DNA from: Chitinophagales bacterium
GTDB lineage: Bacteria; Bacteroidota; Bacteroidia; Chitinophagales; Chitinophagaceae
Assembly: GCA_017303415.1 (NCBI GenBank)
Contig: JAFLBJ010000001.1
Location: 1,550,001 to 1,614,000 of the forward strand
DNA: 64,000 nt
Direction of reading: 5' to 3'
Positions within the stretch are counted from its first letter, which is position 1. Every line of letters starts with the position of its first letter. Below, one piece after another: positions 36,307 to 45,249 of this stretch. Under the pieces are notes generated by a model that was not told where the DNA came from, searched no databases, and saw only the letters and a program-made list of their open reading frames with translations. The translations under genes and the position numbers were made by a program.

Positions 36307-36963
36307 ATGACTACCGATCAAATAAAGGTGGCAATCGCCGATGACCACAAGATCTTCCGGGATGGCATACGCATGGCACTTAAAGAAAGGGATTATCTCA
36401 AGATCCTTTGGGAGGCCGAAGATGGTAAGGACCTCATGCACAAACTCAAGATCAAAGAACCCGATGTTTTATTAATGGATATCCGGATGCCTGAAGTAGA
36501 TGGCATCAACGCGATCTCTTTTATTCGCAAAGAATATGAAAGTCTGAAGATCATTGTCCTCACCATGTATGATGACCAGGAGATGATCACGCGGATGATG
36601 GAAATGGGGGCTAATGCCTATCTCACCAAAACCACCGACCCGGATGAGATCTATCAGGCGATACTTACCTGTGTGAATGATGATTTCTATTTCAACGATC
36701 TTGTAAACAAAGCGGTATTACTCAAACTCCAACATAAGAAGAAGGTCAGACAGTTCTATCCCAATCCGGTAAAATTCTCCGAGAAAGAACTCAAGATCCT
36801 TAAACTCATTGCCGAGGATAAAACCACAGAAGAAATTTCCAGAGAAGTATTCTTAAGTCCGCGCACCATTGAAACCATTCGGCAAAACATGAAGCAAAAG
36901 GCTGGCGCCAAAACCATCGCTGGTCTGGTCATGTATGCGATGCGGAATCGATTACTGGAATAA
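36307..36963 (+). CDS. orphan NarL-type response regulator
   Basis: This 218-residue REC-HTH regulator has phospho-acceptor D58 in LLMDIRMPEVDG and acidic pair D12-D13. A LuxR HTH carries KILKLIAEDKTTEEIS and SPRTIETIRQNMKQKAGAKTIAG. No kinase is adjacent. It is similar along its length to the regulator at 39070 (MGANAYLTK and YFNDLVNKA against IGANSYLTK and FFNDLTNKA), so the two are likely paralogues. Confidence 0.93.
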   Translation: MTTDQIKVAIADDHKIFRDGIRMALKERDYLKILWEAEDGKDLMHKLKIKEPDVLLMDIRMPEVDGINAISFIRKEYESLKIIVLTMYDDQEMITRMMEMGANAYLTKTTDPDEIYQAILTCVNDDFYFNDLVNKAVLLKLQHKKKVRQFYPNPVKFSEKELKILKLIAEDKTTEEISREVFLSPRTIETIRQNMKQKAGAKTIAGLVMYAMRNRLLE

Positions 36964-36981
36964 AAGAAATTATTTTCAGGG

Positions 36982-37656
36982 TTATAGCGGAACAATCCCC
37001 TGCCTTACGGCATACATGGCCATTCCTACCCGGCTTCGCACTCCCAGTTTATTGAATAAGTGATCGCGGATCGTATCCACCGTCCGGATATTCAAATTGA
37101 TCTCTGAAGCGATCTCTTTGTAGGTTTTATCCGTGCAAGCCAACCGCAGAAAATCCATTTCCTGATCGGTCAGTTGTACCCTTTCCAGGTTCATTTCTCC
37201 TTCGTCATTCTTACGGATCAGGTTGACCAGCTTTCCGGTTATTTGTTTGGAATAATAGAAGCCGGTGTCTACAACAGACTGAATCGCAAAAAGCAATTCG
37301 GAATGATGAATATCCTTTTTTAAGATACCCGCTACACCTGTATTCATCAGGCGCACCATGGTCATATCCGAATCATACATGGTCAAAATGAGCACGGCCA
37401 CCTTTGGATATTCCTTTCGCAACCAGTTGGAAGTCTCCATTCCGTTCATCCGGGGCATTCCCAGATCCATTATTACGATATCCGGCACTACTCCCTGTTG
37501 CATCTGTTCGATAAGGTCCATACCATCGGAAGCCTGGATCACTACTTTACAATTGTCGAAATCATTGATCGATTTGGCAAGGGAAGACCGTAATAGCATA
37601 TGGTCATCCACCAGGGCGAGATGGATCGGTTTGGTCGGAGCTGTCATGACAGTCAT
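36982..37656 (-). CDS. orphan NarL-type response regulator
   Basis: This 224-residue REC-HTH regulator has phospho-acceptor D64 in VIMDLGMPRMNG. The HTH contains DQEMDFLRLACTDKTYKEIASEINLNIRTVDTIRDHLFNKLG. A start at residue 5 (MTAPTKP) is also possible. It is convergent with the preceding regulator, with an 18-base gap, and more divergent than the other three (GILKKDIHHSELL replaces the usual GANxYLxK segment). No kinase gene is nearby. Confidence 0.92.
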   Translation of the reverse strand: MTVMTAPTKPIHLALVDDHMLLRSSLAKSINDFDNCKVVIQASDGMDLIEQMQQGVVPDIVIMDLGMPRMNGMETSNWLRKEYPKVAVLILTMYDSDMTMVRLMNTGVAGILKKDIHHSELLFAIQSVVDTGFYYSKQITGKLVNLIRKNDEGEMNLERVQLTDQEMDFLRLACTDKTYKEIASEINLNIRTVDTIRDHLFNKLGVRSRVGMAMYAVRQGIVPL

Positions 37657-37904
37657 TTTGATGCCAAAACTAAAGGGAGGTGGATTGGGATACCTATTGT
37701 TTTCAACGGAAAATCATCCGTTTTTTCTTCGTTTAAATTCCGCTTATTTAACGGTTGATCCCGGTGTTAATCACGGAAGACTATGCCTGTGTTTTTGACG
37801 GTTCAATATCCTTACAAACGACCTTTGTATTGTCAGCGAAGCCTGCCGGCAGCGGGTTGATCCGGGCACACCGAAAACCGGGATTTTGAAGAGAGTAGGA
37901 CCAA

Positions 37905-38453
37905 ATGACAGGTATGAAGCGAAGAATGATCCAACTAATGTTGTGTGGACTGGGAGTGTTATCCATTTCCCCCACACATGCGCAGAAAGGCCTCGATAAC
38001 TGGACCGAGGAGTATATCAAAGCCAATGTGGCGATTACCGCCATCCGCGCGAGACCCGTTTCCGAGTTTACGTATGTAAGTGAGATTGTCTTGCGCGACT
38101 TTGGCAATTCCCGGGCCAGGCCACAGGGGTTTGGAATGAAAGGCATTGTTTATGCCGACAATGGCCGGGGCACCGACCTGGTTGCCGGGGACGGGGTATA
38201 TTCCTCGACCACGGTATTAAAATACCGGGCGGGGCAACCCCGGGAGAAGGAAAGAAACACCGTTTTTACGGATGAAGGGTTTCTGCATTCCGACCAGTTG
38301 GCGTTTGGACAGGAAGCTTCTAAGATCAAGATCAAGTGCAAATTCAAGAAATGTGGATGCCCCTGCCCCGGTGGGGGTACCTGCCCGGCCTGCCAGTGGT
38401 TTAACTGGTCGTGCTGGGAAGTGACCGAATGCGAACTGGAACTTGACTTTTAG
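37905..38453 (+). CDS. exported protein with cysteine-rich C-terminus, unknown function
   Basis: This 182-residue protein has a signal peptide ending at about residue 27 (SISPTHAQ). The middle carries a short DGVYSSTTVL segment reminiscent of choice-of-anchor or Ig-like extracellular domains (GRGTDLVAGDGVYSS). The last 45 residues hold nine cysteines, in the patterns KCGCPCPGGGTCPACQW and SCWEVTEC, suggesting disulfides or metal binding in the periplasm or outside the cell. No named family is recognised. It is isolated among regulator genes and followed by a good terminator. Confidence 0.75.
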   Translation: MTGMKRRMIQLMLCGLGVLSISPTHAQKGLDNWTEEYIKANVAITAIRARPVSEFTYVSEIVLRDFGNSRARPQGFGMKGIVYADNGRGTDLVAGDGVYSSTTVLKYRAGQPREKERNTVFTDEGFLHSDQLAFGQEASKIKIKCKFKKCGCPCPGGGTCPACQWFNWSCWEVTECELELDF

Positions 38454-38483
38454 TGCTTATATCAGCAGTAGGTTAGTAGAATG

Positions 38484-38514
38484 AAAAAGCCCACGCTTGG
38501 GACGTGGGCTTTTT
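38484..38514 (+). terminator. strong intrinsic terminator
   Basis: AAAAAGCCCACG and CGTGGGCTTTTT are perfect 12-base arms around CTTGGGA, directly after the cysteine-rich protein gene. Confidence 0.92.
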
Positions 38515-39069
38515 CTTCAAGAGACTATTTTCTTGGAATCGTCAGTATAAGGATAGGTTGTGGTCGTTCAAAGGACAGGTTCTTTCGCAGGGTTGGATTA
38601 AAAAACGGGTAAAATGGTAACTAGCTCTATTCAACGACTAAAACTAAAAGAAAAGAAAAAGAGAAAGTTGACTGATATTGGATTTTGCTCGCCGGTTTTT
38701 CAAGGGAATTGGAATGACTTTCTGGACGGTATAGGACATTGGACGGTTCGGAGTAGTAGACGATGCCTCCTTGTCAATCAACTTTCTGATACAAAAATAT
38801 ATCCACATAGGGATGTGGACAAGAGCATTATTGACCGATTTTATTCATTCGGTATTTACGGTTCTTATCGTAAAAGCCTTGTATGAAGCACTGGTAATAC
38901 TTCGCTGCGGAATCGGAACTTTACGCGTGGGGCGGAGGAGAGTATTTTCCGCAACAGGAAAATAAGGTATTACTACGATGGTTTTTTATTTGGGATTTTT
39001 ACAATTTGCATAGTCTTTTAACGTTATTGTTGGTATAAAATCCGTTGTTTACTACTAATTAATATCCAA
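38515..39069. other. 550-base gap upstream of a response regulator
   Basis: No gene is supported; a 90-codon ORF at 38614-38886 has no family features and a lysine-rich low-complexity start. TATCCACAT and ATGTGGACA (about 38800-38821) form an inverted repeat of DnaA-box-like words. The last 60 bases before the regulator are AT-rich but give no clean promoter match. Confidence 0.5.
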
Positions 39070-39741
39070 ATGAAGAACATTGACGCTAATACCATTATTA
39101 AAGTAGCGATCGCCGACGACCATGCCCTGTTCCGTACCGGTGTGAAAACCTCCCTTAGTAGCAGGAAAGATATCCAGATGGTTGCGGAAGCCGAGAATGG
39201 GATGCAACTGCTCAACCTCCTCAAGCACATCAAACCCGATGTGGTCCTGCTTGACATTCAAATGCCTATCATGGATGGGTTGACCACCCTCCCCGAGATC
39301 AAGAAGCTTTACCCTGACCTTAAAGTGATCATGCTTTCGATGCATAATGATCATTCCATGATCAGTCGCATGATGGAAATAGGGGCAAACTCTTACCTCA
39401 CCAAAGAATCAGGCGCTGAAATGATCTATGAAGCCGTTAAAGGGGTTTATGAAAATGAATTCTTCTTTAATGACCTTACCAATAAAGCCCTCCTGAACGG
39501 ACTCCGCAGCAAAACACATGGAGACAGTATCCGTCCCCAGGATGTACAATTGAATGATAAGGAGATCACCATTTTGAAACTCATGTGCGAAGAAAAAAGC
39601 ACCAAAGAGATCGCCGATATCGTGGACCTCAGCCCTCGTACCGTAGAGGCCATCCGCGATAAACTCAAGACAAAAACCGGAACCACTTCCATTGCCGGTC
39701 TGGTAATGTATGCGGTCAAAGCCGGTCTCGTCGAACAATAA
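39070..39741 (+). CDS. orphan NarL-type response regulator
   Basis: This 223-residue REC-HTH regulator has phospho-acceptor D62 in VLLDIQMPIMDG. The HTH contains KEITILKLMCEEKSTKEIADIVDLSPRTVEAIRDKLKTKTG. It is closest by eye to the regulator at 36307. No kinase is adjacent. A terminator follows. Confidence 0.93.
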   Translation: MKNIDANTIIKVAIADDHALFRTGVKTSLSSRKDIQMVAEAENGMQLLNLLKHIKPDVVLLDIQMPIMDGLTTLPEIKKLYPDLKVIMLSMHNDHSMISRMMEIGANSYLTKESGAEMIYEAVKGVYENEFFFNDLTNKALLNGLRSKTHGDSIRPQDVQLNDKEITILKLMCEEKSTKEIADIVDLSPRTVEAIRDKLKTKTGTTSIAGLVMYAVKAGLVEQ

Positions 39742-39769
39742 GCCACACACAGCCTGAGCGTGATAAATA

Positions 39770-39799
39770 AAAATGCCCTGCCAAAGCGGGGCATTTTTT
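39770..39799 (+). terminator. terminator after the response regulator
   Basis: AAAATGCCC pairs with GGGCATTTTTT around a GC-containing loop that can extend the stem. A T-run follows. Confidence 0.82.
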
Positions 39800-39810
39800 A
39801 GTTTTGTCAA

Positions 39811-40647
39811 ATGGACAAGATCGGTTTCAATGGTAAATGGCTGGATGCCGGTACCCCTGTCGCTTCTGCAGATAACCGCGGACTTCGCTATGGGGATGGG
39901 GTATTTGAAACCATGCGGTTGGAGAATGGCCGGATCCCCATGGCTTCCCTGCATTTTGACCGGTTGTTTTCAGCACTTGATACCCTGGGTTTTGAACCAG
40001 GCCCACATTTTACCCGTGAAAAACTGGAAAAGGAAATTCTTGAGCTGGCCACAAAGAACCAGCACACCCAACTGGCCCGGATCCGATTGATGGTATTTCG
40101 GGGAGATGGCGGGTTGTATGAACCAGGTCCTTTGCATACCAATTACCTCATGCAAAGCTGGGCTTTAAATGAAAGCTATCAGGAACTCAACATAAACGGA
40201 CTGATGTTGGATATCTTCCCGGATGCCCGAAAAAGCACGGATCCTTTCTCCAATTTGAAATCAGCGAACTATCTTCCTTATATCATGGCGGCCCTTTATG
40301 CCCGCAAACACCGTCTGAATGATTGCCTGCTCCTGAACACCCATGAACGGATCACCGATTCAACGATCGCCAACCTGTTTATTTCAATAGAAGGGAAATT
40401 CATCACGCCACCTATATCAGAGGGATGTGTGGCGGGAGTGATGCGCAGGTACTTGTTGGAAAAAATGCCCGACTGGGGTTTTGCCGTGGAAGAAGCACCC
40501 ATTTCTGTAGCTGACCTTGAAAAGGCCGATCATGCCTTTCTGACCAATGCCGTGTCCGGTATCCGGTGGATCGACAGCATAGGAAAAAAGAAGTTCACGG
40601 TCGGAAGGCTGGGGGAGCTTTACAAATGGTGGCAGGAAAAAACCTGA
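39811..40647 (+). CDS. class IV aminotransferase, PabC-like
   Basis: This PLP enzyme of the branched-chain aminotransferase / aminodeoxychorismate lyase fold has 278 residues. It has the fold-IV opening SADNRGLRYGDGVFETMRL (19-37) and PLP-binding K150 in SNLKSANYLPY. The ERITDSTIANLFI and EGCVAGVMRRYLLE segments bind the cofactor phosphate. Short length and RYGDGVFET favour a PabC-like lyase (4-aminobenzoate for folate), but a D-amino-acid or branched-chain transaminase cannot be excluded without comparison. Confidence 0.85.
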   Translation: MDKIGFNGKWLDAGTPVASADNRGLRYGDGVFETMRLENGRIPMASLHFDRLFSALDTLGFEPGPHFTREKLEKEILELATKNQHTQLARIRLMVFRGDGGLYEPGPLHTNYLMQSWALNESYQELNINGLMLDIFPDARKSTDPFSNLKSANYLPYIMAALYARKHRLNDCLLLNTHERITDSTIANLFISIEGKFITPPISEGCVAGVMRRYLLEKMPDWGFAVEEAPISVADLEKADHAFLTNAVSGIRWIDSIGKKKFTVGRLGELYKWWQEKT

Positions 40648-40710
40648 AACCTGTTCAGAAGTGTCCTCTGATTTTGCAGGCATAAAATGTTGCGTCCGGC
40701 GATACCAAAC

Positions 40711-41661
40711 TCAATCCCATTCCACCACCACTTTCCCCCTTGTTCGCATACGCTCAATATACCCAAGCGCATCCGGGAGTTCGGTATAAGGATACACTTT
40801 CTCTATATGGGCTTTGATCTTTCCTTCTGCTACCATATTCGCGAGGGCTTCCAAATCTTTGCTATTCGCTTCTGCCGTGAATTGGGCCAGCGGAAATTTA
40901 TTGACGGCTTTTTTCAATAACAACCGGAACATATGCCCCATATTGGTAAACCCGATCGTAATTCCTCTGTTCCCCATTCGGCGAAAATCGCTATGGGTCA
41001 GGTTGCCATTGGTATCTACAACCAGGTCATACTTTCCTGTATGTGCGTGGATATTTTCCTGATCATAGGCGATCGTATGATCGGCTCCCAGCGAACGAAC
41101 AAAATCGACATTGCGGCTGGAACAAACGGCTGTAACCTTTGCTCCCAACGCCTTGGCGATCTGAACGGTAAAATGGCCAACCCCACCCGAGGCACCATTG
41201 ATCAACACGGTTTCACCAGCCTGTAATTTTCCATGGGTCACCAGGCCCTGATAGGCAGTTATTCCGGCAACAGGTACAGCGGCCATATCTTTAAAACCTA
41301 ACCCGTCTGGCATTTTTGCACAGACCCTGGCCGGGGCACAAGTATATTCTGCAAAAGCCCCGCCGAGCAATGTCTCACCAAATACACGGTCGCCTGGTTT
41401 CAGATGCGTTATCTTCTTACCCACCGAATCGACGATCCCTGCAAAATCCGCTCCTGGTATTTTTGAATTAGGTTTAAACAAACCCACTGTAAAGCGGGCA
41501 AAGAAGGGTTTCCCTCTCAGCAAATGCCAATCAGCAGGATTCATTGAATTCGCCATCACTCTTATAATGACCTCCTCGTCCGCCGGGTTCGAGGGTTTGG
41601 TGACCTCTTCGATCTTTAAGATCTCAGGGCCTCCATAGCGGTTTCTGGTATAGGCTTTCAT
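40711..41661 (-). CDS. zinc-independent MDR-family NAD(P)H oxidoreductase (quinone reductase-like)
   Basis: This 316-residue medium-chain dehydrogenase/reductase has the GroES-like N-terminal half with PADWHLLRGKPFF and IPGADFAGIVDSVG. The nucleotide-binding Rossmann motif GASGGVGHFTVQIAKALGA lies near 150. The cysteine/histidine set for catalytic zinc is not evident, which fits quinone oxidoreductases. It is last of a same-strand cluster (41.6-43.6 kb). The substrate is unknown. Confidence 0.87.
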   Translation of the reverse strand: MKAYTRNRYGGPEILKIEEVTKPSNPADEEVIIRVMANSMNPADWHLLRGKPFFARFTVGLFKPNSKIPGADFAGIVDSVGKKITHLKPGDRVFGETLLGGAFAEYTCAPARVCAKMPDGLGFKDMAAVPVAGITAYQGLVTHGKLQAGETVLINGASGGVGHFTVQIAKALGAKVTAVCSSRNVDFVRSLGADHTIAYDQENIHAHTGKYDLVVDTNGNLTHSDFRRMGNRGITIGFTNMGHMFRLLLKKAVNKFPLAQFTAEANSKDLEALANMVAEGKIKAHIEKVYPYTELPDALGYIERMRTRGKVVVEWD

Positions 41662-41682
41662 GATCGATCTATTGTTGACACC

Positions 41683-42252
41683 TTAAACTTTCAATGCCCC
41701 CCTAAAGGCCCTTCCTGCATAGTAAGAACCGGCTCCATTGTGGTAAATGAATACATGGTTGTACCGCTTATCGCCGAAGATGGCCCCTCCAAGTTTGCGA
41801 ATTGGTGCCGGGGTAAGCAACCAACTGGAGGTCTTGAGATCAAAATCACCTAAACTTTGCAAGAGCCGGTATTGCTCTTCATTCAGCATGTCGACCCCCA
41901 TGGCTTTGGCCATATCCATGGCCGTATCGGCGGGTTTGAATTCTTTTCTGGAATCAAGCCCTTCCCGGTCATAGCAAAGGCTGCGTCGTTCTTTGGGACT
42001 TTCCGCCGAGCAATCAACAAAGAGAAATTCCCCCGATTTTTTATCAAAACTGATCACGTCCGGTTCACCCCCTGTTATTTCCATTTCATTGAGTGACCAT
42101 AGTTTTTCCGGGGCGGATTCCAGTCTGGCCAACACGGTTGCCCATGTCAATCCCTTGTGCCGGGGCATATTTTTTTCAAAACGGGTCTTTAAAGTGCCTA
42201 TTAACTTTTTGCTTTGGTCGGCCGATAGTTTTTTGGAGGAGGCTTTTGCCAT
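41683..42252 (-). CDS. DUF4256 protein
   Basis: This 189-residue protein matches the DUF4256 layout over its full length: a KLIGTLKTRFEKNMPRHKGLTW start, SLNEMEITGGEPDVI, DCSAESPKERRSLCYDREGLDSRK, and the C-terminal YNHVFIYHNGAGSYYAGRAFRG. The function is unknown. It sits between UPF0303-like and oxidoreductase genes with gaps of 24 and 21 bases, so it is probably cotranscribed. Confidence 0.9.
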   Translation of the reverse strand: MAKASSKKLSADQSKKLIGTLKTRFEKNMPRHKGLTWATVLARLESAPEKLWSLNEMEITGGEPDVISFDKKSGEFLFVDCSAESPKERRSLCYDREGLDSRKEFKPADTAMDMAKAMGVDMLNEEQYRLLQSLGDFDLKTSSWLLTPAPIRKLGGAIFGDKRYNHVFIYHNGAGSYYAGRAFRGALKV

Positions 42253-42276
42253 GTCAATTATTTTACGGTGAATGTA

Positions 42277-42732
42277 TTACAAATACACACCATTCAGGGA
42301 TTCAATAATAATGTTATGATCTTCTTCGTCGCGTAACCCGGACACTGTTATTGTCCCGATCATGCCAGCGTTCTTTATAAAAATGGGGATGGAGCCTCCT
42401 TTAGCAATGAAATCTCTTTCGTCCAGGCCAAAGGTTTTATCAAGGCTCATCTGGCCATCTTTCAAATCGTTTTTTACGCTGAGTGAACTTTCTTCGAATC
42501 GTTTAGCCACATTAGCTTTTCGCCTTAACCAATTGTGTTTGTCTGCCGGCAGATTATCATCCACAAAAAGAAAGACGGTGTGGTTCAATCGCGATACTTC
42601 CACGGCGATATGTTGGTTACGGCTTTTTGCCAGCTCAACTATTTTTAGCCCAATATCAAATGCTATCCGATTGGAAAAATGGTCGAGTTCTATTTTTTTG
42701 ATCATTGGTTGTACTTCATTTTCGTCCGTCAT
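42277..42732 (-). CDS. haem-degrading/UPF0303-like protein
   Basis: This 151-residue protein resembles the Haem_degrading (DUF336) / UPF0303 family. Segments such as AFDIGLKIVELAKSRNQHIAVEV, NWLRRKANVAKRFEESSL and DFIAKGGSIPIFIKNAGMIGTITVSGL are typical. The C-terminal glycine-rich loop is conserved. No haem pathway genes are nearby. Start choice: the first ATG (42732) or residue 10. Confidence 0.82.
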   Translation of the reverse strand: MTDENEVQPMIKKIELDHFSNRIAFDIGLKIVELAKSRNQHIAVEVSRLNHTVFLFVDDNLPADKHNWLRRKANVAKRFEESSLSVKNDLKDGQMSLDKTFGLDERDFIAKGGSIPIFIKNAGMIGTITVSGLRDEEDHNIIIESLNGVYL

Positions 42733-42751
42733 GCTATTTTTTGTGATGAAC

Positions 42752-43120
42752 CTATTTCATGGAATGAAAAGCCACCCGATTTCCTTCGGTGTCTATAAAT
42801 CGTGCCATAAAACCATTGGCACCGATGGCGGTCTTCGGCATGATCACACGGCCACCTGCGGCTTCCACGCGGGAAAGCGGAACGGCGAGGTCATCTCCTC
42901 CGTTCAGATAGATCAGCGAACCTGTTTCGGAAGGTTCAAAACCTGCCTCCTCCATAATACCTCCGCCAATTTCATTTTTCGTTGGGTCTGAAGGAAACAT
43001 TGCATATTTCATACCCGGAAAGGGGACTATCATCTGAATATCCAAAACTTTTTCGTAAAAGGCCTTGGCCCTGTCAAGATCTTTGGCTGGGATCTCAAAC
43101 CAGTTGATTGCGTGAGACAT
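42752..43120 (-). CDS. VOC-family protein (glyoxalase-like)
   Basis: This 122-residue protein has a single paired beta-alpha-beta-beta-beta VOC domain: INWFEIPAKDLDRAKAFYEKVLDI start, MKYAMFPSD, and GFMARFIDTEGNRVAFHS end. The sequence MPKTAIGANGFMARFIDTEGN is typical of the family's second motif. VOC proteins bind metals and act as lyases, dioxygenases or antibiotic-binding proteins; the activity here is unknown. A second VOC gene lies 36 bases upstream. Confidence 0.9.
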   Translation of the reverse strand: MSHAINWFEIPAKDLDRAKAFYEKVLDIQMIVPFPGMKYAMFPSDPTKNEIGGGIMEEAGFEPSETGSLIYLNGGDDLAVPLSRVEAAGGRVIMPKTAIGANGFMARFIDTEGNRVAFHSMK

Positions 43121-43156
43121 TTATTTGAAAATTAAAGTGGGGAAATGGTTTACTAA

Positions 43157-43594
43157 TTATGCCTTTGCTTCTTCCTTAAAGCTTATCATCCAGTTGATAC
43201 CAAATTTGTCGGCGAACATGCCAAAATAATCTCCCCAGAATGTACTGTTCATGGGCATGGTGACCTGTCCACCGGCAGAAAGCCCCGCAAAAAGCCGGTC
43301 GGCCTCTCCCTTGCTGTCCGTACTGATGGAAATGGAAAAATTATTACCAGCTGAAAATTTGGAATTCCATTCTCCTGCCGTGTCGCTCCCCATCAACATG
43401 GTTTCTTTACTGATGGGAAGTGATACATGCATTATTTTGTTCGCTTCCTCCGGGGCCAGTGTATGGCCACTATCTGCAGGCATATCCCCGAACCGTCCCA
43501 TATATGGAATTTCTCCCCCAAAAACGGATTTATAAAAGTTGAATGCTTCTTCACAGTTGCCATTAAACGTGAGGTAGATGTTAACAGTTGTCAT
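43157..43594 (-). CDS. VOC-family protein, PhnB-like
   Basis: This 145-residue protein starts VNIYLTFNGNCEEAFNFYKSVFGGEIPYMGRFGDMP and ends STFWGDYFGMFADKFGINWMISF, the pattern of PhnB / 3-demethylubiquinone methyltransferase-like VOC proteins. The role is unknown; the name PhnB does not imply phosphonate metabolism. It is first gene of a five-gene same-strand run reaching 40711. Confidence 0.92.
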   Translation of the reverse strand: MTTVNIYLTFNGNCEEAFNFYKSVFGGEIPYMGRFGDMPADSGHTLAPEEANKIMHVSLPISKETMLMGSDTAGEWNSKFSAGNNFSISISTDSKGEADRLFAGLSAGGQVTMPMNSTFWGDYFGMFADKFGINWMISFKEEAKA

Positions 43595-43902
43595 GGTTTA
43601 TCGTTTATATTTAAGAGTCAAAAATTAAGTTTCAGCAGGCTATAGGAGATTGGATCCTTTGGTTAGCAGATAACACCAACAGCTATTTTCTGTCACTGCG
43701 CGAATCATGCCCGCTTCTCCTACTAAGACTGAATTTACAATTTGTTGAATAATTTGACCTCAATGATTTGAAAAAAGGCAACAAACGCATTTTGAAATGT
43801 AAAAAATTAGCACTTACTTTGTATTACAAAGTGCTTTTTATTTGGCAAATTTTGTTATATGTAGCGTTGAAGGTGACCTGAATTGGATTAAAACAAATTA
43901 AT
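43595..43902. other. 308-base divergent intergenic region
   Basis: This separates the divergent VOC and serine hydrolase genes. Apart from the palindrome listed separately it is plain AT-rich sequence; TAATTTTTG near 43622 is one base off a -7 box for the VOC gene. Confidence 0.5.
43816..43832. promoter_or_regulatory. perfect palindromic operator-like site
   Basis: ACTTTGTATTACAAAGT is an 8+1+8 perfect palindrome, flanked by AGC and GCT that extend the symmetry. It lies about 70 bases before the serine hydrolase gene. The size and symmetry fit a dimeric repressor site. No regulator gene is adjacent. Confidence 0.6.
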
Positions 43903-45234
43903 ATGAAACAAATTTGTAACGTGAGAATACTAATGTTGGGGTTATTAACTCTTGTTATAGTTAGCGTGGGATATGCGCAAACCATTGACAAGGAAAAGCT
44001 TGATCAGTTATTTGACCGGCTTCTGGAGAAGAATAAGGGAATGGGGAGTATTGTCATAGCGAAGGAAGGCAGGATCGTGTACGAACGCGCTTTTGGATAT
44101 AGCCTGATGGACGGGCCGACAAAAACACCTATTACCTCAAATACCAGGTTTCGGATCAGTTCGATCACAAAGACCTATACAGCGGTAATGATCCTTCAAC
44201 TGGTGGAGGAAGGGAAATTAAAACTTCAGGATAACCTGGATAGGTTTTTCCCCGAAATCCCCAATGCCAATAAAATTACGATCGAGCAGATACTCAGACA
44301 CCGGAGTGGTATTCCCGAACTGAAAGTGGAACCAAACTGGGGACGGCAATCAAGAACCCATGATGAAGTGTTGGCGGTAATAGAAAAAGGGCAACCCAAT
44401 TTTGAACCGGACAGCAAGCATGAGTATAGTAATACGGGTTATGTTATTTTAGGCTATATCATTGAAAAAGTTGAAGGAAAGCCTTATCAGGATGTATTAA
44501 AGGAGAGAATTACCTCCAAACTTGGTCTTAAAAATACTTACCTGGGTGAGGGAAATACCAATACGGAAAAAAATGAAAGCCTTTCTTACCGGTATTTGGG
44601 GGAATGGAAGGAAGCGCCGGAGTTGAATTTAAGCGTTCCGGCAGGGGCAGGGGCGATCATGTCAACACCAGGTGACATGGCGAAATTTATTCAAGCCCTT
44701 TTTGATCATAAACTTGTTTCCAAGGCGAGTCTCGATAAAATGATGACCATGCAGGATGGTGAAGGAATGGGGATGGAGCCATTTACTTTTAGCGGCAAGA
44801 CCCTTTATGGGCATACAGGGGGAAGTAACAGTTCCGGTTCCTGGCTGGCTTACGAGCCTGAAGAACAACTGGCATTAGCCTATACCACGAATGCCAAGAT
44901 ATATCCGGTCGCAGATATTGTAGCTGCTGTTTTTGATATTTACTGGAACAGGCCTTATCAGGTTCCCACTTTTGAAGCATTGATGGTAAGCCCCGAGATC
45001 CTCGATAAATACGTTGGGGTATATGTGGTTGCCGGAACGCCGGCAAGAATGACCGTTACCCGATCGGGTTCCACCATTGCCATCGAGAACGGAGGAAACA
45101 CGATTCCTCTTGAGGCAACTGCCCCCGATACATTTAACCTGGCACCGGGAGTCACCGTGAGCTTTGACATGTCGAAAAAACAAATGACCATAAAACGTCC
45201 TCAGGGGGAAAGAGTATTTACACGGGAAGAATGA
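43903..45234 (+). CDS. class C beta-lactamase-like serine hydrolase
   Basis: This exported 443-residue hydrolase of the penicillin-binding/beta-lactamase family has a signal peptide to residue 26 (VGYAQ). Catalytic S87-I-T-K90 and Y175-S-N are in place, and a HTGG box lies in YGHTGGSNSSGSW. A C-terminal all-beta domain (about 350-443) follows. These are usually peptidases or esterases rather than true beta-lactamases. A palindromic operator-like site precedes it. Confidence 0.92.
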   Translation: MKQICNVRILMLGLLTLVIVSVGYAQTIDKEKLDQLFDRLLEKNKGMGSIVIAKEGRIVYERAFGYSLMDGPTKTPITSNTRFRISSITKTYTAVMILQLVEEGKLKLQDNLDRFFPEIPNANKITIEQILRHRSGIPELKVEPNWGRQSRTHDEVLAVIEKGQPNFEPDSKHEYSNTGYVILGYIIEKVEGKPYQDVLKERITSKLGLKNTYLGEGNTNTEKNESLSYRYLGEWKEAPELNLSVPAGAGAIMSTPGDMAKFIQALFDHKLVSKASLDKMMTMQDGEGMGMEPFTFSGKTLYGHTGGSNSSGSWLAYEPEEQLALAYTTNAKIYPVADIVAAVFDIYWNRPYQVPTFEALMVSPEILDKYVGVYVVAGTPARMTVTRSGSTIAIENGGNTIPLEATAPDTFNLAPGVTVSFDMSKKQMTIKRPQGERVFTREE

Positions 45235-45249
45235 CCCTACACGGGCAAC

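Noticed and set aside
38614..38886. 90-codon ORF upstream of a response regulator
   Set aside because: Low-complexity basic start, no family features, and it contains the inverted repeat; not supported as a gene.
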